From contig JAPPNT010000081.1 in NCBI GenBank assembly GCA_028873745.1, positions 1 through 17,794 of the forward strand: a stretch of 17,794 bases of DNA. Reading direction: 5' to 3'. The notes beneath the pieces were generated by a model. It did not search any database. It had not been told where the DNA came from and saw only the letters and a program-made list of their open reading frames with translations. Every line of letters begins with the position of its first letter. The stretch's first letter is position 1. This DNA comes from Chloroflexota bacterium (lineage in GTDB: Bacteria; Chloroflexota; Dehalococcoidia; Lucifugimonadales; UBA1127). This document shows, in pieces, positions 1-5,657 of this stretch. The position numbers were made by a program, and so were the translations under genes.

Positions 1-424
1 CATGAAGGATGTGGAAATCCTCTTGCGCGGCGTAGCCATGCTGCTAAGGGGAAACGCGTACAGCCCCTCGATGGTCAAGTTCCTCAATGGCTTCTCGCAG
101 GAAGCCAAATCCTTTGATCAGGGGTTGTTGGTAACGTTGGAGACACTACTTCAATCATTCTTGGCAAGTAGCTCAGAGCTTAATAGAGAGATGTTCCAAG
201 TTAACGGAAGGTTCAGCCCAATGGTATTCGAAGCAGTGTTTGTAGCTGTGTGCGAAAGGCAATACGGGATTGGCGATTCGGTCATAGGCAAGATAGAACC
301 TTCTTCGGTAGTCAGTCTTCGCACTGATGCAGACTTTGTAGCTGCCTCTCAAATTCGCACGACTGCGACCGACCAAGTGCAACTGCGAATCGGCAGGGCA
401 CGCGAGCTTTTGGCGATGGTGTAG
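1..424 (+). CDS. DUF262-type protein, C-terminal fragment (5' end outside window)
   Basis: The reading frame is open from the first base, and the methionine at base 2 is probably internal, so the gene begins upstream of the window. The visible 140 residues start with MKDVEILLRG, then a helical stretch with SMVKFLNGF. This pattern (ExxLRxxA followed about 15-20 residues later by MxxFLN) is what I associate with the C-terminal helical part of DUF262 proteins, whose N-terminal ParB-like/GmrS-like NTPase-nuclease region would lie outside. DUF262 proteins occur in type IV restriction enzymes (GmrSD) and other phage-defence loci. The stop codon lies 3 bases before the start of the HEPN gene, so the two are co-transcribed. 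Base composition is visibly richer in A/T than genes from 1018 onward, consistent with acquisition by transfer. The family call rests on motif memory of a fragment only; the N-terminus would settle it. Confidence 0.6.
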   Translation, partial: MKDVEILLRGVAMLLRGNAYSPSMVKFLNGFSQEAKSFDQGLLVTLETLLQSFLASSSELNREMFQVNGRFSPMVFEAVFVAVCERQYGIGDSVIGKIEPSSVVSLRTDADFVAASQIRTTATDQVQLRIGRARELLAMV

Positions 425-427
425 GCG

Positions 428-970
428 ATGGTCAGTAGCGGTACGCCCGACAGCATTGAGAGACTCATTAAGAGCCATCGGCAAGTGATGGAGTGCATAT
501 CTATCGAAGAGGTTTCGCTGCGTAGCGATACTGAGTCACTGTTTGCAAAGACTTTGTTGATTGCGGCGGGCAGCTCTTTCGAATATAGACTTACCAAAGC
601 AGTCTACGAAGTGTTCCTTAACGCTCAAGAAGGCAGTAGTACACTAGCAAGTTTCGTGTGGAACATGGCCATCAATAGGCGCTACCACACTTGGTTTAAC
701 TGGAGTGGTAGGAATGCCAATGGGTTTTTTGGTTCTTTCGGCCCTGACTTTCAAGCCCATATGCAGGAGACCGTCGGCAAAACCGATGGACTAACGGATT
801 GTGTTGTCGCTTTCTTGGAATTGGGCAACTTACGCAATGCTCTTGCGCACGACGACTTGGCGAGCTACGCCTTGACTAAGACCGTGCCAGAAGTTGTGGA
901 GCTCTACAACAAAGCGAAGGTATTTGTCGAGATGTTCCCTATCGAGCTGCGAAGTTTCCTTGAGCCCTAA
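428..970 (+). CDS. HEPN-domain protein, probable RNase toxin/effector (RiboL-PSP-HEPN-like)
   Basis: A 180-residue, mostly helical protein. Residues 136-141 read RNALAH, an Rx4H motif with a polar residue straight after the arginine, as in catalytic HEPN ribonucleases. The surrounding LGNLRNALAHDDL resembles the RiboL-PSP-HEPN group. The N-terminal helices (about residues 38-66) carry FEYRLTKAVYEVF, a plausible first HEPN helix pair. No membrane segment or signal peptide is seen. The gene starts at ATG 3 bases after the DUF262 stop, with no good Shine-Dalgarno of its own, suggesting translational coupling. HEPN proteins commonly cut RNA as toxins or abortive-infection effectors, and pairing with DUF262 proteins is known from comparative genomics. 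I infer that this is a defence or toxin-type pair; which partner senses and which kills cannot be read from sequence. A/T-richer than the chromosome to the right. Confidence 0.65.
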   Translation: MVSSGTPDSIERLIKSHRQVMECISIEEVSLRSDTESLFAKTLLIAAGSSFEYRLTKAVYEVFLNAQEGSSTLASFVWNMAINRRYHTWFNWSGRNANGFFGSFGPDFQAHMQETVGKTDGLTDCVVAFLELGNLRNALAHDDLASYALTKTVPEVVELYNKAKVFVEMFPIELRSFLEP

Positions 971-978
971 CTCCGGAG

Positions 979-1008
979 CCAACTATGTCTATTAGTGGGC
1001 CCAGTTGG
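979..1008. repeat. Short inverted repeat at the composition boundary
   Basis: CCAACT (979-984) and AGTTGG (1003-1008) form a 6-bp inverted repeat with an 18-base loop, preceded by the 8-bp palindrome CTCCGGAG (971-978). It lies between the convergent HEPN gene and MFS gene 1, exactly where base composition changes from A/T-richer to strongly GC-rich. It could act as a weak terminator or mark an old insertion edge. No T-run follows, and the length is within what chance gives. Confidence 0.25.
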
Positions 1009-1017
1009 TGCAACCCC

Positions 1018-2283
1018 CTACCCCCGCCCCACCCCGCGAGGCGCGCGGCTCACGTACACCAACGCCGCCGTCACCAGCCAGAAGGCCAGCACCATCAGGA
1101 ACGCGGCGTTGTAGTCGCCGCGCCATGCGTGCAGTCGTTCGAGCGCCAGCGGCGCGATGCCCGCCGCGAAGTTCATCGGCATCCACATCATGCCCCGGAT
1201 CGCGCCGATGTTCTGCCGGCCGAAGTACTGTGGGGCAAGGATGGCCTGGAGCTGGAAGAAGGAGCCCATGGTCAGGCCCTGCGCCACAGCCCACACCACC
1301 AGCATCGCCTCGTTGCGCGCGAACAGGATGATGACGACGCCGACGGCCGAGAGCAGCATCTGGATGGTGAAAACGGGCCGCACCTCATACCTCGAGGCGA
1401 AGTAGCCCCACACGAAGCGCGAGCTGACGGAGAAAATGCCGAACACGAAGACGCCGAAGGCTGCCGTCGCCGCGTCAAACCCCACCTCCCGGAAGTAGGG
1501 CACCCAGTGCGATTGGTAGCCGGGGAAGCCGAACATGCCAACGAAGGCGGCTATCGTCAGCAGCCAGAAGGCCTGCGTCCGCAGCGCCTGCCTCGCCGTG
1601 AGGCCGGTGTCGTAGTTGGCTGGAGCGGCCGGACCCCGTGACGGCGGCGGAGCGGCGTCCCCGTCGGGCAGCATGCCGACGTCCTCGGGCCGCGAGCGGA
1701 CGAGAAACGTCAGCGGCAGCATCGTCACCAGGATGCTCAGGCCGGACCAGAGCCACGCGTCGCGCCAGCCGACCCACGCGATGAGCGCCGTCAGCACGAC
1801 GGGGAACGCCAGCACGCCGAGGGGCGGGCCGACCTGGAACCACGTCATCGCGGCGGCGCGGCGGCGGACGAACCACTTGACCGCGATGGCCTCGAGGACG
1901 ACGGGGCTCGCGAGGGCCGTGCCGGCAGCGCCGACGATGCCGTACCAGAGGACGAAGTCGAAGGGGGTCTGCGCCCACTTCACCATGACGAAGGACAGCG
2001 ACATGAGCACGGCGCCGAGCGGCATGATGACGCGGGGCGCCCAGCGGTGCTCGGCGAGGGGGCCGAGCATGGCCCCGATGATTCCTCCCGCGAACATGCG
2101 AAGTGACAGCGCGCCGAAGATGAGGGAGGCGCTCCAGCCGAGATCATCCCGCATGGGAATGAGGAAGACGCCGGCCGCGAAGGAGGCCCCGCCAACAGCG
2201 TAGAAGCCCTGTACTGCGGCCACCACCACCTGCCACCATCCGAAGAACAGGCGCGGAGCGGTTGTGGCTGCTGGCGTGGTCAT
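1018..2283 (-). CDS. MFS transporter 1 (OFA/monocarboxylate-carrier-like)
   Basis: A 421-residue integral membrane carrier with about 12 hydrophobic segments. The start chosen is the ATG at 2281-2283: it has AGGGGG just upstream and leads directly into the first segment (APRLFFGWWQVVVAAV); the frame stays open to 2415, but that extension is basic and unlike a carrier N-terminus. The loop after segment 6 carries RPEDVGMLPDGD (residues 198-209), and a KWFVRRR motif sits near residues 136-142 in the loop before TM5. Both are shared with the two other carriers in this window. The central loop is proline/alanine-rich. The family includes oxalate:formate antiporter-like and monocarboxylate carriers; the substrate cannot be told from sequence, but an organic anion is a reasonable guess. 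An extended -10 box lies about 38-46 bases upstream. It stands alone, convergent with the HEPN gene. Confidence 0.88.
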   Translation of the reverse strand: MTTPAATTAPRLFFGWWQVVVAAVQGFYAVGGASFAAGVFLIPMRDDLGWSASLIFGALSLRMFAGGIIGAMLGPLAEHRWAPRVIMPLGAVLMSLSFVMVKWAQTPFDFVLWYGIVGAAGTALASPVVLEAIAVKWFVRRRAAAMTWFQVGPPLGVLAFPVVLTALIAWVGWRDAWLWSGLSILVTMLPLTFLVRSRPEDVGMLPDGDAAPPPSRGPAAPANYDTGLTARQALRTQAFWLLTIAAFVGMFGFPGYQSHWVPYFREVGFDAATAAFGVFVFGIFSVSSRFVWGYFASRYEVRPVFTIQMLLSAVGVVIILFARNEAMLVVWAVAQGLTMGSFFQLQAILAPQYFGRQNIGAIRGMMWMPMNFAAGIAPLALERLHAWRGDYNAAFLMVLAFWLVTAALVYVSRAPRGVGRG

Positions 2284-2320
2284 GGTCCCCCTGTTGCGGC
2301 GTAGGTTGTTTCTGGTCGCG

Positions 2321-2329
2321 AGTGTAGCA
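2321..2329 (-). promoter_or_regulatory. Extended -10 promoter for MFS transporter 1
   Basis: On the minus strand this reads TGCTACACT, that is TGn followed by TACACT, 37 bases or more upstream of the MFS start at 2283. The same TGCTACA core recurs in front of the pterin operon and the 67-aa gene. No convincing -35 box is seen at the expected distance, which fits an extended -10 promoter. Confidence 0.4.
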
Positions 2330-2374
2330 GATTTGCCGTTGCCGCCCTGACACCGGCGTATCGCGCGCTCGCGC

Positions 2375-2416
2375 GGTGCTTGGCTACCCTCGACTCCGGT
2401 AGGTCGTTTGAGCACC
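2375..2416. repeat. Nested inverted repeat (possible hairpin)
   Basis: GGTGCT at 2375-2380 pairs with AGCACC at 2411-2416, and inside it CTACC (2383-2387) pairs with GGTAG at about 2398-2402. It lies upstream of the MFS promoter on the minus strand. It could fold as a two-part hairpin, perhaps ending folE-operon transcripts, but has no T-run. Confidence 0.3.
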
Positions 2417-2524
2417 CGATGGAGTTGGGGAGGGCGGCTGCGAAAAGTGAATCAATTCAATTTGTATCTGGAGATCTGGCTCTCAGCTATGGGATTGATT
2501 GAAAACAAAAGACCGGCCAGCTAC

Positions 2525-2544
2525 GAATTGTTTGCAAACAATTC
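2525..2544. promoter_or_regulatory. Perfect 20-bp palindrome, candidate operator
   Basis: GAATTGTTTG is followed immediately by its exact reverse complement CAAACAATTC. It forms the core of the second 34-bp unit. A perfect 20-bp dyad in non-coding DNA is unlikely by chance and suits a homodimeric DNA-binding protein; a hairpin role is less likely because there is no loop. No regulator gene sits beside it. Confidence 0.55.
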
Positions 2545-2559
2545 GCCTGGCTAGCTACG

Positions 2560-2586
2560 GATTGTTTTCAAACAAAGGAAACAATC
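2560..2586. repeat. Inverted repeat in third 34-bp unit
   Basis: GATTGTTT (2560-2567) and AAACAATC (2579-2586) are exact inverted copies separated by 11 bases. They use the same half-site as the 20-bp palindrome 16 bases away, so this may be a second, more widely spaced binding site. Read as RNA from the folE side it would give an 8-bp hairpin. Confidence 0.5.
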
Positions 2587-2641
2587 AGCTATGGAGCCGC
2601 CTTTGTTCCGGGCAGCGATGGGGGCTGAGTGGGGTGTCGAG

Positions 2642-3259
2642 CTACGTGATCGGCTCCGACCTCCGCAGGCGCAGGTACTCCTGGAACTTGTTCTCCAGGG
2701 CGGGGTTGGACTGGAAGGCGCCCCGGCGGGCCGTGGTTATCGTCGTGCTGGAGCGCTGCTGGACGCCCCGCGAGATCATGCAGTAGTGGACGGCCTCCAC
2801 GACGACGATGACGCCCAGCGGGTCGAGGCTCGTGTCGATGGCCCGAGCGATCTGCTGCGTCATCCGCTCCTGCACCTGCAGCCGCCGCGCAAAGACCTCG
2901 ACGACGCGGGAGAGTTTGGAAAGGCCGGTGATGACGCGGCTCCGTCCGTTGGGGATGTAGGCCATGTGCACCACCCCGCGGATTGGGGCGATGTGGTGCT
3001 CGCACGTCGACGTGAACTGGATGTTGTCCTGGATGATCATGTCGTCGGAGCCCTGGGGAAAGTCGTCCTCGTCGAGCTGGAAGATGACGCTCAGGTGGTC
3101 CTCCGGGGCCTCCTCACTGCCCTGCGTGTAGGTGAGCAGCGCCTCGGCCCAGCGCTCGGGAGTGCGGCGCAGACCCTCGCGGTCGGGGTCCTCGCCGAGG
3201 ATCTCGAGCACCTGGCGGAGCAGCGGCTTCAGACATTCGATGCGTTCCTGTCGGTCCAT
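2642..3259 (-). CDS. folE: GTP cyclohydrolase I (FolE)
   Basis: Converts GTP to 7,8-dihydroneopterin triphosphate plus formate, the entry step for folate and, via QueD, for 7-deazaguanines. The 205 residues have the family length. STCEHH holds the zinc ligands C86 and H89 with catalytic H88, and HYC (158-160) gives the catalytic H158 and third zinc ligand C160. The C-terminal RxxTTxxxGAF-like end (TTARRGAF) is typical. I chose ATG 3257-3259, giving MDRQERIECL, because AAAGGA lies 11 bases upstream; the longer ATG and GTG starts overlap queC and have no ribosome site. It is the last gene of the SDR-queD-queC-folE operon, 7 bases after queC. Being co-transcribed with queD and queC, it probably serves queuosine or archaeosine-type precursor supply as well as folate. 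Soluble, cytoplasmic. Confidence 0.96.
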   Translation of the reverse strand: MDRQERIECLKPLLRQVLEILGEDPDREGLRRTPERWAEALLTYTQGSEEAPEDHLSVIFQLDEDDFPQGSDDMIIQDNIQFTSTCEHHIAPIRGVVHMAYIPNGRSRVITGLSKLSRVVEVFARRLQVQERMTQQIARAIDTSLDPLGVIVVVEAVHYCMISRGVQQRSSTTITTARRGAFQSNPALENKFQEYLRLRRSEPIT

Positions 3260-3266
3260 GGGGATG

Positions 3267-3920
3267 TCATTCCTTTGCATAGGGAGTCTTGTCGGGGACA
3301 CCGGCCTCGACGAAGGCCTCCTGGCGCTCGCGGCACTTGTTGCAGTCGCCGCAGTGCTGGCCCTCGGACGGGGCGACGCAGGTGAGGCTGAGCTCCAGCG
3401 GCAGGTGGCTGTGGGTGCGAATGAGCTGGGCTTTGCTGCCGCCGCGGTATGGGGCCTCTACGATGACCCGGTGCCCGAGCCCCTGCGACAGCACCGAGGC
3501 GTAGCTCTCGAAGAACGACGGCGTCGCGTCGGGGAAGGGGTTGCCGCCCAGCGTCCCGATGGCGATGCGTGAGACACCGTGGGTGCTGCACCACACGGCG
3601 GTGAGGCCCAACAAGAGGACGTTCCGCCCCGGGATGAAGACGGCCTCATCGGGGGCGTGGTAGCCGGGAACGTTCTCGCCGGTGACGCTCCAGTGGCGGC
3701 CGTAGACCTGCCGCACGGGGACGGAGAGCGTCGTCACGGGGCGCACGTTGGGGCTGCCGAGGGCCCGTACGAAGGCGACGAGGGCGGCGTGCTCGGCGTC
3801 CTCCCATGCGAGGCCCTTGCGCACGTAGATGGGGGTGACGATGGCGTCCTCCGCCATGTCAGCCACAAGGATGCAGCTATCGAGGCCGCCGCTGGCGAGG
3901 GCTGCCACTTCGTCCGGCAT
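3267..3920 (-). CDS. queC: 7-cyano-7-deazaguanine synthase (QueC)
   Basis: ATP-dependent enzyme that turns 7-carboxy-7-deazaguanine and ammonia into preQ0, precursor of queuosine in tRNA and of some DNA modifications. The 217 residues begin with the PP-loop SGGLDS (residues 10-15), which binds ATP. Near the C-terminus four cysteines (C181, C190, C193, C196; the last three in HCGDCNKC) form the structural zinc site. PGRN (97-100) and the GGSKAQL segment are also family marks. The ATG directly follows the queD stop with no spacer, and its Shine-Dalgarno GGAGGC is formed by the last sense codons of queD, so translation is probably coupled. No queE (the radical SAM step between QueD and QueC) is found in the window; it must lie elsewhere. 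Confidence 0.96.
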   Translation of the reverse strand: MPDEVAALASGGLDSCILVADMAEDAIVTPIYVRKGLAWEDAEHAALVAFVRALGSPNVRPVTTLSVPVRQVYGRHWSVTGENVPGYHAPDEAVFIPGRNVLLLGLTAVWCSTHGVSRIAIGTLGGNPFPDATPSFFESYASVLSQGLGHRVIVEAPYRGGSKAQLIRTHSHLPLELSLTCVAPSEGQHCGDCNKCRERQEAFVEAGVPDKTPYAKE

Positions 3921-4331
3921 CTATGCCTCCCGGTAGACCGCGTAGCTCGACGGGGTCTCCCAGAGGCGGACCTCGGTGAGCGCCAGGCCGTTCTCGCGCG
4001 CCTGCTCGAAAATGTGCTTCGCGATGTTCTCCGCCGTCGGGTTGACGTCCAGCAGGTAGAGGGGCTCGCCGAGCTCCGACAGCGCGGGGATGACGGGGTC
4101 GTCGCGGCGGAGCAGCATCTTGTGGTCAAGGTTCTCGTCGACCCAACTCTTGACGATGTCGCGGACCTCCGTGAAGTCGCGCACCATACCGAGGCGGTCG
4201 AGGGTGTCCGACTCCAAGTCGACCTCCAAGAGGCCGTTGTGGCCGTGGAGCTGCTTGCACTTGCCGTCGTAATCCAGCAGCCGGTGGCCGTAGCAAAAGT
4301 CGATGGTCTTGGTGATCCTGTGCCGCGCCAT
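3921..4331 (-). CDS. queD: 6-carboxy-5,6,7,8-tetrahydropterin synthase (QueD/PTPS family)
   Basis: Converts dihydroneopterin triphosphate (FolE product) to 6-carboxytetrahydropterin, the second step to preQ0. The 136 residues carry zinc ligands H16 (CYGHRL), H29 and H31 (LHGHN), the nucleophile C25 (GKCKQLHGH), the D69-H70 pair (LDH), PTAEN, and the late glutamate E125 in LWETPSSYA. The cysteine followed by three residues and HxH favours QueD or 6-pyruvoyl-type synthases over the folate-specific PTPS-III. Start: ATG 4329-4331, with GGAGG 4 bases upstream; an open extension to 4502 is antisense-like, basic and overlaps the SDR. It lies 8 bases after the SDR stop and abuts queC. Cytoplasmic. 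Confidence 0.95.
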   Translation of the reverse strand: MARHRITKTIDFCYGHRLLDYDGKCKQLHGHNGLLEVDLESDTLDRLGMVRDFTEVRDIVKSWVDENLDHKMLLRRDDPVIPALSELGEPLYLLDVNPTAENIAKHIFEQARENGLALTEVRLWETPSSYAVYREA

Positions 4332-4339
4332 GGCGCCTC

Positions 4340-5104
4340 CTATCCCTGGGTGCCGGGCCCGGCGAGGTGCCGGCCGGCGTCGACGCGGATGGTCTCGCCG
4401 GTGATGGTCTCGCTCTTCAGCAGGGTGATGAGGAACTCGGCCAGTTCGTCCGCAGAGGACTCCCGCCGCAGGGGGGCCTGCGCAAGAATGTCGTCGTGCC
4501 ACTCGGCTTCCGTGATATCGGCCGGGCGCATGGTCGGCCCCGGCGCGAGGACGTTCACGAGGATGCCGTGGGAAGCCAGCTCCGCGGCGAAGGCGCGAGT
4601 CATGAACTGCACGGCGGCCTTGGCGGTGAGGTAGGGGAGGTACTCGCGGTACGGGGTCTCACCGGCGGCCCAGTCGCCGAACAGTACGATGTGCCCCCGC
4701 GTGGGGCCGGAGTTGAGCAGCATGGCGCGGGCCGCGTGCAGGGCGAGGAGGTAGCTCCCCTTGGCCGTGCTCATGGCGCGGTCCCACGCGACCGAGTCCA
4801 GCAGGGGCAGCGGCGCGCGGGGAAAGTCCGAGGCGAGGTTGACGACAAAGCTGAGGTCGCCCAATTCGGCGACGGCCTGCTCCACCATCGACTGCACGTC
4901 GGCCTCGTGGCTCAGGTCACCCTGGATGGTGCAAACGGTGGCGCCGGTGGCGGCGACGGAGTCGCGCAGGGCCTCGGCCTCTGAGGCGGAGCTGCGGTAG
5001 CCGATGGCAAGGTTGATGCCTTCCTGCGCCATGCGCCGCGCAAGGACGGCGCCGACGCGCCGGGCGCCCACGATGAGCGCGCCTTTGCCTTGCAGGGTAA
5101 TCAT
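4340..5104 (-). CDS. SDR-family reductase, pteridine-reductase (PTR1/FolM)-like
   Basis: NAD(P)-dependent short-chain dehydrogenase of 254 residues. Instead of the classical TGxxxGxG it has VGARRVG (residues 12-18), the arginine-type nucleotide loop of pteridine reductases. NLASDFPRAPL (89-99) matches the NASxFxPxPL segment of that group. The catalytic set would be D144 (FGDW), Y158 and K162 (YLTAK), with the Asp 14 residues before Tyr, close to the 13 in PTR1 and FolM. The C-terminal VDAGRHL is also family-like. First gene of an operon with queD, queC and folE, which supports reduction of a dihydropterin or dihydrofolate. Start is uncertain: ATG 5102-5104 fits family N-termini and has GGAG about 10 bases upstream; ATG 5113 and GTG 5125 would add 3 or 7 residues. 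General SDR call is sure; the substrate is inference. Confidence 0.85.
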   Translation of the reverse strand: MITLQGKGALIVGARRVGAVLARRMAQEGINLAIGYRSSASEAEALRDSVAATGATVCTIQGDLSHEADVQSMVEQAVAELGDLSFVVNLASDFPRAPLPLLDSVAWDRAMSTAKGSYLLALHAARAMLLNSGPTRGHIVLFGDWAAGETPYREYLPYLTAKAAVQFMTRAFAAELASHGILVNVLAPGPTMRPADITEAEWHDDILAQAPLRRESSADELAEFLITLLKSETITGETIRVDAGRHLAGPGTQG

Positions 5105-5152
5105 GATGGGCATGCTCCAAGCCACGAGGCACAGGAGTGGTGTGTCTGCTAG

Positions 5153-5161
5153 ATTGTAGCA
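5153..5161 (-). promoter_or_regulatory. Extended -10 promoter of the SDR-queD-queC-folE operon
   Basis: The minus strand reads TGCTACAAT (extended -10: TGC then TACAAT), predicting a start near 5146 and a leader of about 20-40 bases before the SDR start. The 11-base context TATGCTACAAT is repeated exactly at 5583-5593. No strong -35 match is present. Confidence 0.5.
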
Positions 5162-5236
5162 TACCGAGGAGCACAGAATGCTCCCCGCCCGTCGTTGGGA
5201 GGGCGTTGAGAGACGGAAACCGGGGAAGACGGAGCG

Positions 5237-5440
5237 CTACTCGGCTGCAGCGCGATTCACGGCGTCGGCGGCCGCGAGCAGCTCTGCCTGTGTCTCCGGT
5301 TCCAACTCATCCCAGGTGAGGCCGTTGTCCTCAAGGTAGATGCCCAGCATGACATTGCCGGGGAGAGGCGCGGGCCAGACGCGGCGCCCTTCTTCGTCGT
5401 AGTACGGTTCTGGCTGCGGGAATGGGGACTGCTGACTCAC
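5237..5440 (-). CDS. Hypothetical 67-residue acidic protein
   Basis: I do not recognise this family. It starts at GTG (5438-5440) with GGAGG about 10 bases upstream. The N-terminal half is rich in proline, aromatic and acidic residues (PQPEPYYDEEGRRVWP), followed by a short helix-prone part (PETQAELLAAADAVNRAAAE). No membrane segment, cysteine pair or signal peptide is visible. It is a free-standing small gene behind its own promoter (5583-5591), with a leader of about 135 bases that contains a 22-codon frame overlapping its start codon. Composition matches the host chromosome. It may be a lineage-specific small protein; no function is proposed. Confidence 0.6.
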   Translation of the reverse strand: MSQQSPFPQPEPYYDEEGRRVWPAPLPGNVMLGIYLEDNGLTWDELEPETQAELLAAADAVNRAAAE

Positions 5441-5505
5441 GACCCTGCGACCTCCAGCACCAGAGGCAATCTGACAGCGCGACCTGTTCGGTCTACTGTT
5501 GCCAT
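5437..5505 (-). CDS. Possible 22-codon upstream peptide overlapping the 67-aa gene
   Basis: Within the leader of the 67-residue gene an ATG at 5503-5505 opens a 22-codon frame whose TGA shares four bases (GTGA) with the GTG start of the downstream gene. AAAGG lies about 9 bases before the ATG. The peptide begins MATVDRTGRAVRLP, which faintly recalls the start of AbrB/MazE-type swapped-hairpin domains, but is far too short for one. It may serve translational coupling or be chance. Confidence 0.3.
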   Translation of the reverse strand: MATVDRTGRAVRLPLVLEVAGS

Positions 5506-5582
5506 GGCGGCCTGCCTTTCCCCGCTTGGCTGGTCATTGGGTGTGCTCCAAGCAGAGCAGAAAGTAGTAGTGTGACGGGCGC

Positions 5583-5591
5583 ATTGTAGCA
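5583..5591 (-). promoter_or_regulatory. Extended -10 promoter for the 67-aa gene
   Basis: The minus strand reads TGCTACAAT, identical with its flank (TATGCTACAAT) to the promoter at 5153-5163. It predicts a start near 5576 and a leader of about 135 bases. Just upstream lies GGGGGA (5594-5599) paired with TCCCCC (5615-5620), an inverted repeat that could be an operator between this gene and the divergent methyltransferase. Confidence 0.45.
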
Positions 5592-5657
5592 TAGGGGGAA
5601 CTTGCGGTATGCCCTCCCCCGTTACATAAGGTTGCAGGCTGCACGACAGGAGCGCAG

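Larger units (their letters stand above)
2484..2594. repeat. Degenerate tandem repeat with exact 34-bp period (four starts)
   Basis: The motif YAGCTAYG begins at 2484, 2518, 2552 and 2586, exactly 34 bases apart. The first three units continue with similar A/T-rich cores: GATTGATTGAAAACAAAAG, AATTGTTTGCAAACAATTC and GATTGTTTTCAAACAAAGG. Units 1 and 2 end in CYGGC. The fourth copy keeps only CAGCTATGG. Because units directly abut and have no unique spacers this is a tandem repeat, not a CRISPR array. The ATTGTTT / AAACAAT half-sites look like repeated protein-binding sites. Confidence 0.7.
2284..2641. other. Intergenic region with structured and repeated DNA
   Basis: This 358-base gap lies between the end of folE and the start of MFS gene 1 (both on the minus strand). 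From right to left it holds the 34-bp-period repeat block (2484-2594), an A/T-rich stretch at 2440-2483, a nested inverted repeat at 2375-2416, and the MFS promoter at 2321-2329. Short frames crossing it have no Shine-Dalgarno and no recognisable product. No canonical T-tailed terminator is seen after folE. Confidence 0.6.

Noticed and set aside
985..1641. 218-residue plus-strand open frame
   Set aside because: Antisense to MFS 1, no ribosome site, extreme Arg/His/Pro content.
2375..2416. tRNA-like gene
   Set aside because: The nested stems lack a T-loop GTTC, anticodon arm and CCA-proximal pairing.
2484..2594. CRISPR array
   Set aside because: Units are contiguous 34-bp tandem copies with no unique spacers, repeats are imperfect, and no cas gene is present.
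3579..4634. 351-residue plus-strand open frame
   Set aside because: Antisense to queC, queD and the SDR, all of which have complete active-site motifs.
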